In this document: piece by piece, positions 36,042 through 44,845 of the stretch
How the letters are laid out: each line of letters starts with the position of its first letter
Position numbering within the stretch: position 1 is the first letter of the stretch
Origin: Oceanobacillus profundus
GTDB taxonomy: Bacteria; Bacillota; Bacilli; Bacillales; Amphibacillaceae
Length of the DNA: 64,000 nucleotides
Direction: 5' to 3'
Assembly (NCBI RefSeq): GCF_003515705.1
Contig: NZ_QWEH01000005.1
Span: 124,001-188,000, forward strand
Made by a program: the position numbers and the translations under genes
Notes under the pieces: model-generated
Seen by the model: the letters and a program-made list of their open reading frames with translations, nothing else
Databases searched by the model: none
Told to the model about the DNA's origin: nothing

Positions 36042-36807
36042 ATCAAAACTTTATTGGGCACTATCAGATGGCTGGACAATGTCACAGCGAAGCTTAAAGC
36101 ATATTTTCCGTGAACCAGAGTCCCTATTAATGGCTATCGGGCTACCAGTCGCGATCATGGTCATGTTTGTCTACATTTTTGGGGGAGCTATTGAGACTGG
36201 AACAGAATATGTTAATTATGTTGTTCCAGGAGTAATTATCACATGTGCAGGATTTGGAAGTTCGCTTATAGCAATAAGTGTTACACAGGACATGGTCGGT
36301 GGTTTATTTGAGCGTCTTCGCAGCATGGCTCTTCTCCCTTCTTCCTTGATGGTCGGTCACGTTACTGGAGGGTTCGTTCGTAATGCGATTGCTACAACTG
36401 TCATCTTTCTTGTTGCAATGCTCATAGGATTTCGACCGAATGCTGGATTTACAGAATGGCTTGGTATTATTGGCCTGTTGTCTCTATTTATGTTCTCTCT
36501 CAACTGGCTATTTGTAGCCATTGGTTTAATCACAAAAAGCGTAGAAACAGCAAATGCAGCTACATTTCCGATGCTATTCCTGCCATATGTTAGTAGTGCT
36601 TTTGTACCTACAGAGACAATGCCTACTTGGCTCCACACTTTCGCAGACAACCAGCCGATGACTCCACTGATTGAAACGCTACGAGGACTTCTTATCGGAA
36701 CACCAATTGGTAACAATGCTTGGTTCACAATTCTTTGGTTTGGATCTCTATTGATAATAAGCTTCATCCTTTCTGTAGCTATTTTTAAACGAAGGAAAAA
36801 AGAATAG
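36034..36807 (+). CDS. ABC-2 permease, DrrB-like
   Basis: The 257-residue permease has about six helices and the ABC-2 motif near residues 95-110 (LFERLRSMALLPSSLMVGH) with FVPTETMPTWLHTFADNQPMTPLIETLRGL near the end, typical of DrrB. It forms the membrane half of the exporter with the overlapping upstream ATPase. Confidence 0.88.
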   Translation: MRKSKLYWALSDGWTMSQRSLKHIFREPESLLMAIGLPVAIMVMFVYIFGGAIETGTEYVNYVVPGVIITCAGFGSSLIAISVTQDMVGGLFERLRSMALLPSSLMVGHVTGGFVRNAIATTVIFLVAMLIGFRPNAGFTEWLGIIGLLSLFMFSLNWLFVAIGLITKSVETANAATFPMLFLPYVSSAFVPTETMPTWLHTFADNQPMTPLIETLRGLLIGTPIGNNAWFTILWFGSLLIISFILSVAIFKRRKKE

Positions 36808-36815
36808 TTTGTTGG

Positions 36816-36854
36816 AACAGAATGGGAGCTTGACTACTCACCTCTCATTCTGTT
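36816..36854. terminator. Terminator after the DrrAB-like operon
   Basis: AACAGAATGGGAG and CTCTCATTCTGTT form 13-bp arms with one G-T pair. It separates convergent genes. Confidence 0.65.
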
Positions 36855-36860
36855 AAATGA

Positions 36861-37127
36861 TCAACCTTTCATCCGAAGCACCTGATAATACGTAAAGAAG
36901 ACTGAAGCAAGACCAACTCCTAGAAAGATGCTTCCGATAACCAAAAAGTTCGTCGTATTAGATTTCATCTTAAATTCGTAAATAAAGGTGTCAGCACCAC
37001 CTTGAGCTGCTAGCCAACTATCCGCTATAACCGTCCCAATTGATCCACTAAATAAAATGATGACAATGCCACAAGTAGCTGACAAAGCACTTAATGTCAT
37101 GAAGGCCTTTAATTTTTCATGGTTCAT
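36861..37127 (-). CDS. Small two-helix membrane protein
   Basis: The 88-residue product has two hydrophobic segments (FMTLSALSATCGIVIILFSG and NFLVIGSIFLGVGLASVFFTYY) flanking a polar loop. ATG at 37127 lies nine bases after GGGGGG; the longer frame starts inside an A/T tract. I do not recognise the family. Confidence 0.6.
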   Translation of the reverse strand: MNHEKLKAFMTLSALSATCGIVIILFSGSIGTVIADSWLAAQGGADTFIYEFKMKSNTTNFLVIGSIFLGVGLASVFFTYYQVLRMKG

Positions 37128-37260
37128 TTTATACATCCCCCCATTACCGTACAAGTCTATATAAATCACCTAATCTTAATATAAACTAATTTAAAATAAA
37201 AGCACGGTTTAAAAACGAAAAAATCGGATATTAGTCTAGTGTAGAAATGGAGCTGAGATG

Positions 37261-37740
37261 ATGTTCGAATGGAATGATTTAATAACTGCATTTTGGGCTT
37301 TCTTTGTATTGCTTCCTTTAGTATCATTGATTCACCAATTAGGTCATTATTTAATGGCACTTTTATTTGGAGGGAGATCCGAAATAATTCTAGGTAGAGG
37401 AAAATTGTTATTCAAACTAGGCACCATTCAAGTGAATCGATATTATTTTTTAGATTCTTATTGTCATTATGAATCCTTAAAAAAAAATACGCGTTTAACA
37501 CATATTCTCGTTCATGCTGGAGGAGTATTATTAAACCTAATTTCTATTCTCTTAGTCAATCTGTTTATTATAATAGGCTGGTTGCCTGAGGCACAATTTT
37601 TCTATCAGTTTGGTTACTTTACTATATACTATATGTTCTTTTCACTTTTCCCTGTGCAATACTCTGAAAAGCACGCCAGTGATGGAAAACAAATTATTAA
37701 TATTGTACGGAATTACTCACCATCTAATGTTTTTGATTAA
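37261..37740 (+). CDS. Site-2-protease-like (M50) membrane protein with altered active site
   Basis: The 159-residue protein has several hydrophobic segments and a helix reading LIHQLGHYLMALLFGG, which mirrors the M50 HExxH motif but with Gln in place of the catalytic Glu. A later segment LFPVQYSEKHASDGKQI recalls the NPDG/DG metal-ligand region. It may be a non-catalytic M50 relative that binds metal or substrate. GGAG lies eight bases before ATG 37261 (five before the adjacent ATG 37258). It is monocistronic. Confidence 0.6.
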   Translation: MFEWNDLITAFWAFFVLLPLVSLIHQLGHYLMALLFGGRSEIILGRGKLLFKLGTIQVNRYYFLDSYCHYESLKKNTRLTHILVHAGGVLLNLISILLVNLFIIIGWLPEAQFFYQFGYFTIYYMFFSLFPVQYSEKHASDGKQIINIVRNYSPSNVFD

Positions 37741-37775
37741 GTTTCAACTTATAACACGTAAATAAATGTAATCAA

Positions 37776-37808
37776 AAAACCACTGGTCCTACTTGAACCA
37801 GTGGTTTT
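37776..37808. terminator. Terminator between M50-like gene and ABC exporter
   Basis: AAAACCACTGGT and ACCAGTGGTTTT are perfect 12-bp arms with a 9-nt loop, with A-rich and T-rich flanks for both directions. Confidence 0.82.
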
Positions 37809-37816
37809 CTTACTTT

Positions 37817-39553
37817 CTACGTCAGCTGCTGCTCCGCAAATTCACGATAAAGCGAATGCGATGCTGTTAATTCCTGATGTGTACCCATTCCTGTTACTTG
37901 CCCTTTTTCAATAAAAATAATCTTATCTGCATCAACAATTGTTGATAACCTGTGGGCAATGACGAATGTTGTACGGCCTTCCATTAATCGTGTTAACGCT
38001 TCTTGGACAGCATGCTCTGATTGGCTATCTAAGCTCGCCGTTGCTTCATCTAGCATTAAAATCTTAGGATCACGCAAGAAAGCTCTGGCGATATTAATTC
38101 GCTGCCGCTGTCCACCAGATAATTTCACACCGCGCTCCCCTACTTCTGTGTCCAAGCCTTTTGCAAATGTTTCAATAAATTGATCGGCATAAGCCATTTT
38201 GGCAACTTCCCATAAACGCTCCTCGGAAATATCCGTTGCATCACTTAGTCCATAAGTTAAATTCTCCCGGATTGTTCCAGCCATCATGGCACTTTCCTGT
38301 GAAACATAACCAATTTGGCTGCGCCATGATGCAAGTGACAATTCTTGGATTGGCGTATCGCCAATTCGTACCTCTCCTGTTGTTGGCTCATAATATCGTT
38401 CAATTAATCCGAATAAGGTCGTCTTCCCTCCACCACTCGGACCCGCAAAAGCGATCATTTCACCCGGAAGTGCCTCGAAAGTAACATTTTTAATAACCGG
38501 TTCGTCATCACTATATGCAAATGACACGTTCGAAACAGCGATCGGTTGGTTCGCAATATCTTTATCTTTACCTTCTTGACCGGCTTCCTCTGGAATTTCC
38601 AAAATCTCAATAATCCGCTCCGTAGCACCTTTTGCCTTTTGCAATTCTGTGAAAAACATTGCAAAAGTCGTAATTGGAAAAATGATTTGGAATAAATACA
38701 GTAAAAACGCAACAAGTGAACCTGTGGACATCGTTCCTTCTGCAACACGGATTCCACCATAACCAATAATGACAACAATAACGAACATGACAATGGTATA
38801 CATGAATGGTCCGATTAAAGCAAAGATACGAGCCTCTTTCAGTCCATAGCTTAATAGTTTTCCAATTCCAGTAATTCCTTTTGTTGCTTCAGCTTGTTCC
38901 GCTGTAGATGCCTTCATTAAACGGATTTCACTGATTGTTTGTTGAATTTTACCATTAAAGGTTGCAGTCTCATCCTGCAAGTTCTTTGAGATCTTTGCCA
39001 TCCTAGTACCTAAAGGAATCATGATTGCTACGGTAACTGGAACAGCGATAAGCATCATTAATGTCATTTTCCAGTCCATAATAAATAAAATTACTACTGC
39101 ACCAATAATCGAAATAAGACCAGTAATAAATTGCGGGAAATGCTGTGATATTAAATCTTTCACAATCCCTGTATCATTAATGACGCGACTAACAGATTCC
39201 CCACTTGCTTGTTTATCAAAATAGCTAACTGGCAAACGGATCAGCTTGAGCCACATCATCTGACGCAGTCTTGCAACGATTTTTTGTCCAACTGCAGCGA
39301 GTAAATAGGTGGATAGCCCATCGATTACTGCTTGAATAATAAACACCGCAAGAATAGCAATAACGAGTGTTGCGCTTAGCGAAGCGACAGAGAAGCCATC
39401 TACTAGCTCTCTCGTTAATATCGGAATAGTCAATCCGACAAGTGTTGTAATCAGACTCCCAATTAGACCGAATGTTAATGCTGCTTTTGGGATTTTTGCA
39501 GAAACAATTAAAGATATAAACGGTTTAATTCCATTTTTTTGTGATTTTTCCAT
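37817..39553 (-). CDS. bmrA: ABC half-transporter, BmrA/LmrA-like multidrug exporter
   Basis: The 578-residue protein fuses a six-helix transmembrane domain (about 1-310) to an ATPase with Walker A GPSGGGKTT, signature LSGGQRQRINIARAFL, Walker B ILMLDEATASLD and switch VIAHRLS. Length and sequence pattern fit the homodimeric BmrA (YvcC)/LmrA group that exports drugs. It is monocistronic with a 355-bp upstream gap containing repeat A. Substrate unknown. Confidence 0.87.
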   Translation of the reverse strand: MEKSQKNGIKPFISLIVSAKIPKAALTFGLIGSLITTLVGLTIPILTRELVDGFSVASLSATLVIAILAVFIIQAVIDGLSTYLLAAVGQKIVARLRQMMWLKLIRLPVSYFDKQASGESVSRVINDTGIVKDLISQHFPQFITGLISIIGAVVILFIMDWKMTLMMLIAVPVTVAIMIPLGTRMAKISKNLQDETATFNGKIQQTISEIRLMKASTAEQAEATKGITGIGKLLSYGLKEARIFALIGPFMYTIVMFVIVVIIGYGGIRVAEGTMSTGSLVAFLLYLFQIIFPITTFAMFFTELQKAKGATERIIEILEIPEEAGQEGKDKDIANQPIAVSNVSFAYSDDEPVIKNVTFEALPGEMIAFAGPSGGGKTTLFGLIERYYEPTTGEVRIGDTPIQELSLASWRSQIGYVSQESAMMAGTIRENLTYGLSDATDISEERLWEVAKMAYADQFIETFAKGLDTEVGERGVKLSGGQRQRINIARAFLRDPKILMLDEATASLDSQSEHAVQEALTRLMEGRTTFVIAHRLSTIVDADKIIFIEKGQVTGMGTHQELTASHSLYREFAEQQLT

Positions 39554-39737
39554 TTGAAAACTCCTGTCATTGCATTTTAATTATAAACGGGGAAAAGCCC
39601 CCTTAGTCCTCCTACTATTGTACCATTCAATACTATAGCACAGACTCTGCAATCCTGCTTTTATAACGAATTACTTTCTTTTTTTTCTAAAATAGAAATA
39701 TAGCAATCTGATTTTATACTGTTTTTTATCCCTTTTA

Positions 39738-39900
39738 ATAAAGTGAAACTCCATTCAGTGGGGCCCTTTTGCCCCCACGGAGTGTTAGCTGGGCAGAATC
39801 AGGAATTTACGGACTGTTTTCCCCCATCTTCACACGTTTTGGTTCCCTTCGGTATAGAGATGGGGGGTATTACAGACCGTTAATGCGCGACAAATCGAAA
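39738..39900. repeat. Dispersed intergenic repeat A, copy 2
   Basis: It shares ordered blocks with 9067-9215, starting AATAAAGTGAAACTCCATTC. Here GTGGGG and CCCCAC form an internal hairpin, and CCCCCATCT pairs with AGATGGGGG further on. Folding potential is higher than in copy 1. Confidence 0.65.
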
Positions 39901-39908
39901 CAGCATTT

Positions 39909-40676
39909 CTATTCCATCCCTGCTTCTTTCATATAATATTCCATCGCTTGATTAAGCCATTTCTGTTCATCTTCTGTGAAAGGAGAAGGGGCTAGATTTT
40001 CTAACTCTTGAATATCCAGTTCTTCTACTTCAGCATCGGCTAGCTGCTGCACTAAATCATCACCAAGAAATTCAAATGAAGCTTCTATAAAGGCTTTAAT
40101 CATTTTTTGCACTTCTTGATCCTGTATAGGTTTTCCATATAATTTTTTAACCTCTTTAGCCATCTGTATAAAGGTTTTATCTAAGGTGATTTTCTCCTTT
40201 TCCGTTTTCTTGGACAACTTCTCAACCACTACCGTAAGATTGTGCCTTTCCAGCCATTCATTCTGTATACTTTCCGTTTGCATACTATGAATAAGGCTGA
40301 ATAAAATGGCACTATCCACTCCTCCTTCTTCTTCAAGTACCTTAATGACCCTCTGAATAGTTGTCATGGACTGCTCGATTCGCTCTTTATCTTTTTTTAA
40401 TACTTCTAACTGAAGGGCTAATGTCTCATTTAAGTCAACAGTAATAATCGATTGATGTAATAAATTCGTGATTTTTTCTAAGCTGTAACCTAGAAACTTT
40501 AGACTGACAATTTTTTGCAGGGTAAGAATATCTTGATGTTTGTATATACGGTGACCCGATGATGGATGTTTTTCAGGTTGTAAAAGACCGATTTCATCAT
40601 AGTAATGTAACGTACGAATCGATACCCCTGTCTTTTCTGAAAACTCTCCAATGGAATACCTGTTAATTTCCCCCAT
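39909..40676 (-). CDS. MerR family regulator with TipAS-like domain
   Basis: The 255-residue protein has an N-terminal MerR helix-turn-helix (YSIGEFSEKTGVSIRTLHYYDEIGLLQPEKHPSSGHRIY), a coiled coil and a C-terminal TipAS-like region that in TipA binds thiopeptide antibiotics. It lies downstream of a UvrA2 gene on the same strand with its own 19-bp-spacer promoter. It probably activates its own transcription and perhaps the resistance gene. Confidence 0.85.
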   Translation of the reverse strand: MGEINRYSIGEFSEKTGVSIRTLHYYDEIGLLQPEKHPSSGHRIYKHQDILTLQKIVSLKFLGYSLEKITNLLHQSIITVDLNETLALQLEVLKKDKERIEQSMTTIQRVIKVLEEEGGVDSAILFSLIHSMQTESIQNEWLERHNLTVVVEKLSKKTEKEKITLDKTFIQMAKEVKKLYGKPIQDQEVQKMIKAFIEASFEFLGDDLVQQLADAEVEELDIQELENLAPSPFTEDEQKWLNQAMEYYMKEAGME

Positions 40677-40707
40677 AACAATTCCTCCCTCATATAAACA
40701 TATTCTT

Positions 40708-40738
40708 ATTATAAGACCTCACGTAACTGGAGGTTCAA
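40708..40738 (-). promoter_or_regulatory. MerR-type promoter with 19-bp spacer and dyad
   Basis: On the minus strand TTGAAC (40733-40738) and TATAAT (40708-40713) are 19 bp apart, the elongated spacing that MerR activators correct by twisting DNA. Within and at the edges of the spacer ACCTC and GAGGT form a dyad. It lies directly upstream of the TipAS-type MerR gene. Confidence 0.82.
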
Positions 40739-40807
40739 GAGCGAATCGGAAAAAATCTATATAAGTTTACAATGGAGAAACTACTTTCAATTTTGTCGTT
40801 AGCATCT

Positions 40808-43270
40808 TTACAAAAATGCTGCTGTATGAGATTTTTCTACTTTTGAAATCGATTCAGGTGTTCCCTCAGCTACAAGTAGTCCACCAGCATTACCACCTCC
40901 CGGACCAAGATCAATCACCCAGTCTGATTCACGAATAACATCACTATTATGCTCCACAATAATGACCGTGTTCCCGGCGTCTACAAGCCGGTTTAATAAA
41001 AGCAGCAGTCTTTTAACATCACTGGGGTGCAAGCCTGTCGATGGCTCGTCCAATAGGTAGAGTGTCGATTTATTCGACGGTTTATTTAATTCCTTTGCCA
41101 GTTTGAGTCGTTGTCCTTCCCCACCAGATAGTGTTTTAACGGATTGGCCCCAATTTAAATAGCCGAGTCCAATTTCACATAAAAGCTGTGTTACTTGGAA
41201 TATCTTCTTTTGCCCTTCAAAAAGTGGCAAACTCTCTTCAATCGACATATCAAGCAGCTGCGTAATTGAATAGCCTTTATATGTTACTTCTAATATGGTT
41301 TCTTTAAATCTGTTGCCACGGCATACTGGACATTGCACCTCAAGGTCTGGAAGGAAATGCATATTGGTTGTTACAAATCCAAGTCCTTGGCAATGTTCAC
41401 ATCTTCCTCCAACTGTATTGAATGAAAAATCTTTTGGCTTAAGCTTTCTTTCCTTGGCTTCCGGTAAGCTTGCAAAAAGGTTGCGTAATGGTGTAAAGAC
41501 GTCTGTATACGTAGCAATATTGGAACGCTGCATTCGACTAAGCGGTGATTGATTCACCGTGATGACTCGTTCAATATTCTCATGACCAGAAACTTTCTGA
41601 CAGCCGTTATATACACCCGTTTCAAATGAAGCAAGCAAGTCAAAGACTAACGTTGATTTCCCAGATCCCGATACACCTGTTACAGAGACAAATTTACCTA
41701 AGGGAAAGGATACAGTAATATCTTTTAAATTATGTTTTGTCGCATGATGAACTGTTAAATACTGTCCTGTTCCTTCACGACGTTGCCTTGCTTCTTGACG
41801 ACCTTCTTTTAGGTAAGCCCCAGTAATTGACTTCTCTTGACTCATTAGCTCCTCTAAGCTGCCTTCACCAACTACGGTTCCACCACGGTTGCCAGCACCA
41901 GGTCCCATATCAATAATATGGTCAGCTTCACGCATCACATCTGCATCATGCTCGATTACAAGAACGGTATTTCCTAAATCACGTAACTGTTTCATAACAC
42001 TTACGAGACCTTTTGTATCCTTTGGATGCAGCCCAGCTGTCGGTTCATCTAGAATGTAAAGTACACCAGTTAATCCAGAACCAATAATCGAGGCCAATCG
42101 AAGTCGCTGCGCTTCCCCACCTGATAGCGATATCGTTTGGCGATCTAATGATAAATAGCCTAAACCAACATTAATAATTCGGGTAACCTTCTCGATCAAG
42201 TCTAGTAAAAATGTTTCTACAACCTCTTCTGCTTCGTGGGATAGCGATGCATGAAGATCCGTTAACCATGTTTGCATATCTTCTAAAGGAAAACTTGATA
42301 CATTCGTGATCGATGTATTTGCTACAAGCACTTCTCTCATCTCTTTCTTTAGCCTTTTCCCCTTACAGTCTGGACATTGATTCGAAAAGAACAACTCGGC
42401 TTCTCCTGAATTTCCACCCTTTTCAATGTACCTTCTCCACATTCCAGTTAGTACACCCTCGAATTTCCCTTTAGCAACGGTTTTTGGTGGCTTTACATCC
42501 AGAAAGTGAGTAGTGAACTTCTCATCTTCTACTCCGTAATAGAGTAAATCACGAGCAACATCATCCAATTCTTTTAAGGCTGAGTTTTCATCTAAAGTGA
42601 TTCCATAATAAGCAGCAGCATTTTTTACGATATCTCTTAGATAATCTCCATATGCCCCTGTCCAAATTTTAACTCCACCCTCTTTTAAGCTAAGCTCCTG
42701 ATCAAATACCGAGTCGAGATGAATTTCAGAAACTTTACCAAGACCATCACATGTCTCACAAGCACCCTCCGGCTTATTATAAGAGAAATGAGACCGTGTT
42801 AATTTTTCCAAGCGATGATCACAATGCGGACAATGAATAAATTGCTTAAACCCTGTTTCTTCGTTATATTCTTCTTTATCGATAGTTGGTAAAATCATAT
42901 GTTGGCAATTCGGGCAAGGGCGCTCTCCTAACTTTTCGTAAATCAGGCGCAGGTAGGTATACATATCTGTTACGGTTCCAACGGTTGAGCGAGGGTTTCG
43001 ATTCGTGACATGCTGTCCAACACTGATTGATGGGGAAAGCCCAATCATAGAGTCGACTTTCGGTTTACTTATTCCGTCTGTAACCATTCCCATTGATTCC
43101 ATGTATTGTCGTTGGCATTCCCGTTGGAGCGTGTCCAATGCCAGTGTAGATTTTCCTGACCCGGAAGGACCAGTTAAAACAACAAACTTGTGCTTCGGAA
43201 TATCCAATGAAATATTTTTCAGGTTGTGCTCACGTGCACCTTTTATACGTATCGATTCGTTCAAATTCAT
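40808..43270 (-). CDS. UvrA-like ABC ATPase, class II (UvrA2)
   Basis: The 820-residue protein has two UvrA-type ATPase halves with Walker A motifs GPSGSGKST and GVSGSGKST, signatures [13 protein letters not shown] and [15 protein letters not shown], and zinc-binding cysteine pairs (CPNC, CPHC, CETC, CEHC, CPVC). It is about 130 residues shorter than UvrA, as in class II UvrA2 that lack the UvrB-binding region. UvrA2/DrrC proteins are linked to tolerance of DNA-binding drugs. It lies upstream of the TipAS-type MerR gene, 131 bp away. Confidence 0.88.
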   Translation of the reverse strand: MNLNESIRIKGAREHNLKNISLDIPKHKFVVLTGPSGSGKSTLALDTLQRECQRQYMESMGMVTDGISKPKVDSMIGLSPSISVGQHVTNRNPRSTVGTVTDMYTYLRLIYEKLGERPCPNCQHMILPTIDKEEYNEETGFKQFIHCPHCDHRLEKLTRSHFSYNKPEGACETCDGLGKVSEIHLDSVFDQELSLKEGGVKIWTGAYGDYLRDIVKNAAAYYGITLDENSALKELDDVARDLLYYGVEDEKFTTHFLDVKPPKTVAKGKFEGVLTGMWRRYIEKGGNSGEAELFFSNQCPDCKGKRLKKEMREVLVANTSITNVSSFPLEDMQTWLTDLHASLSHEAEEVVETFLLDLIEKVTRIINVGLGYLSLDRQTISLSGGEAQRLRLASIIGSGLTGVLYILDEPTAGLHPKDTKGLVSVMKQLRDLGNTVLVIEHDADVMREADHIIDMGPGAGNRGGTVVGEGSLEELMSQEKSITGAYLKEGRQEARQRREGTGQYLTVHHATKHNLKDITVSFPLGKFVSVTGVSGSGKSTLVFDLLASFETGVYNGCQKVSGHENIERVITVNQSPLSRMQRSNIATYTDVFTPLRNLFASLPEAKERKLKPKDFSFNTVGGRCEHCQGLGFVTTNMHFLPDLEVQCPVCRGNRFKETILEVTYKGYSITQLLDMSIEESLPLFEGQKKIFQVTQLLCEIGLGYLNWGQSVKTLSGGEGQRLKLAKELNKPSNKSTLYLLDEPSTGLHPSDVKRLLLLLNRLVDAGNTVIIVEHNSDVIRESDWVIDLGPGGGNAGGLLVAEGTPESISKVEKSHTAAFL

Positions 43271-43297
43271 TCCTCCTATTCATTTGCGTTACAGTAT

Positions 43298-43553
43298 GTG
43301 TTCAAAAGGAAGATAAAAAGGACCAAGAAGTTCGAGGCGGCGTAGCTTTGAGTAGCGGAACGTATGGGTTTAATACGTGAGCAGACGTTCTTGCACGCAG
43401 GAAAAGCGTTTTTTCTTTTCCAAGGAACGGAAAAGCAAGCCAACGAGCTTCCGCAGGATGTGGTGACTTCGATGTTCGACACAGGACGTGTCGGTATTTA
43501 ATCGAAGGTCTACTGTTCTTGATGTGTCATTTTTACCGGACTTTTTGAACAAC
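43298..43553. repeat. MITE-like inverted-repeat element D
   Basis: GTGTTCAAAAGG at the left end and CTTTTTGAACAAC at the right end are terminal inverted repeats of a 256-bp element without a transposase. Open frames inside it have no ribosome site. It lies between uvrA2 and a MerR gene and resembles sequences I recall as dispersed repeats in related Bacillaceae. Confidence 0.6.
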
Positions 43554-43737
43554 CTCTTACAGTACTATTGTATAACATTAATGCAATTGATAAGGTTATA
43601 GTAAATAACAACTGATACATCACGTTATTTTTAAATTAATCCGTCATGGTACTTGAAGGTTCTTTTACATGGATTTATACTTTTCTGGAACGTCGGAATT
43701 GGTCTTTAAATTAGGATGGGATAAGGGTGATTTTTTT

Positions 43738-44460
43738 ATGATTAAACCAATTGAGATTGCAAAGAAATTAGGTATTAGTACAAGTGCATTGCGTCATTAC
43801 GAATCGTGGGGTATTGTCCCACCTCCAGAACGTTCAGCTAATGGCTATCGCATATATACAGAGGAACACGTCGCTTACTTTGAATGTATACGGGCGATGA
43901 ATTCAGGTTTTGGTATGCATCTAATACGTCAAATTATGCCACTTATTCAAAAAAATAAACTAACGGAAGCGCTATGGATTGTAAATGAAGCTCAAGCAAA
44001 GCAACATCAGGAAAAGCTCAAAGCAGAGCAGGCACTGCAAGCTTTAGAGTTGGAAGAGCTTGAGCATTTCTCTACTCGGCTAACGAAGGAATTTTATTCT
44101 ATACGTGAGGTTGCAGATAAAATTGATGTGCCTACCTCTACACTCAGGCATTGGGAAAAGGAAAAATTAATTACTCCTAAACGAGATCCTGAGAATGGTT
44201 ATCGAATCTATAGCCGCTCTGACATACGAAAGCTATTAATTATTCGCACGATACGTTCGGCTGTTTTTTATTTAGATATTGTTCGCGATGTTGTGAATGA
44301 AATCGATCATGATAATCTTGCACATGCTAGAAAACTAGCAAAGGACTCTCTTGTTTATATGGATTATTTAATTATGGAACAGCTTCGTGGTGGATATTAT
44401 CTGTATAAATTATATGAGAAAGTAAAGCCCTCTCCAATTAAAAGAGACTCACCCTGTTGA
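43738..44460 (+). CDS. Regulator with two MerR DNA-binding domains
   Basis: The 240-residue protein has two complete MerR helix-turn-helix domains: IEIAKKLGISTSALRHYESWGIVPPPERSANGYRIY near the N-terminus and IREVADKIDVPTSTLRHWEKEKLITPKRDPENGYRIYS near residue 120. A helical segment separates them and a short C-terminal helical region follows. One chain could grip both half-sites or two operators. ATG at 43738 follows AAGGGTGA; the upstream in-frame ATG lacks a ribosome site. No target gene is obvious; it lies upstream of the glycan cassette. Confidence 0.85.
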   Translation: MIKPIEIAKKLGISTSALRHYESWGIVPPPERSANGYRIYTEEHVAYFECIRAMNSGFGMHLIRQIMPLIQKNKLTEALWIVNEAQAKQHQEKLKAEQALQALELEELEHFSTRLTKEFYSIREVADKIDVPTSTLRHWEKEKLITPKRDPENGYRIYSRSDIRKLLIIRTIRSAVFYLDIVRDVVNEIDHDNLAHARKLAKDSLVYMDYLIMEQLRGGYYLYKLYEKVKPSPIKRDSPC

Positions 44461-44477
44461 AGGTGGTCTCTTTTTTT
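44441..44477 (+). terminator. Terminator overlapping the dual-MerR stop codon
   Basis: AAAGAGACTCACC pairs with GGTGGTCTCTTT (with one mismatch) around a loop that contains the TGA stop, followed by seven Ts. Confidence 0.8.
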
Positions 44478-44540
44478 ATGCTTTTGAGGATTGGCAGGGT
44501 TGTCTGTTTGGTTAGGATGTAATCAATGGGCTGTATGTCT

Positions 44541-44697
44541 GGGTAGTGCTTTACGACATAGGGATAGTGCTTTATTTCTTAGAGATAGTGCCTTATTTTT
44601 GGGGAATGGTGCTTTATTTTATAGAGATGGTGTCTTATTTCTGTGGATAGTGCTTTATTTTATAGAGATAGTGTCTTATTTCTGTGGATAGTGCTAT
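44541..44697 (+). repeat. Tandem repeat, 20-21 bp unit, about eight copies
   Basis: The core TAGTGCTTTATTT recurs at 44544, 44565, 44586, 44607, 44628, 44648, 44669 and 44689, nearly all 21 bp apart and two 20 bp apart. It lies between the dual-MerR gene and rmlA. An open frame through it would give 7-residue repeats (RDSALFL) but there is no ribosome site. Confidence 0.85.
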
Positions 44698-44845
44698 ATG
44701 TCAAAGCATGACATCAAATTGTAATCACAGTGTAAGATTATTTTTTTGTGGGGAGGGCATAGATTAGAAGCAACTATTTTAATGAACAGGGAACTCTTAT
44801 TCGTTCGTTTCATAGGATGCACTGCTTTTAAGGGAGTGATTTGGA
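44698..44845. other. Region upstream of rmlA
   Basis: Contains no gene. The rmlA promoter presumably lies here; TAAGGGAGTGA just before 44846 is the rmlA ribosome site. Confidence 0.45.

Noticed and set aside
44491-44691. 66-codon open frame through the tandem repeat
   Set aside because: No ribosome site; the 7-residue periodicity simply reflects the 21-bp repeat.
44541-44697. CRISPR array
   Set aside because: The repeats are contiguous with no unique spacers and there are no cas genes.
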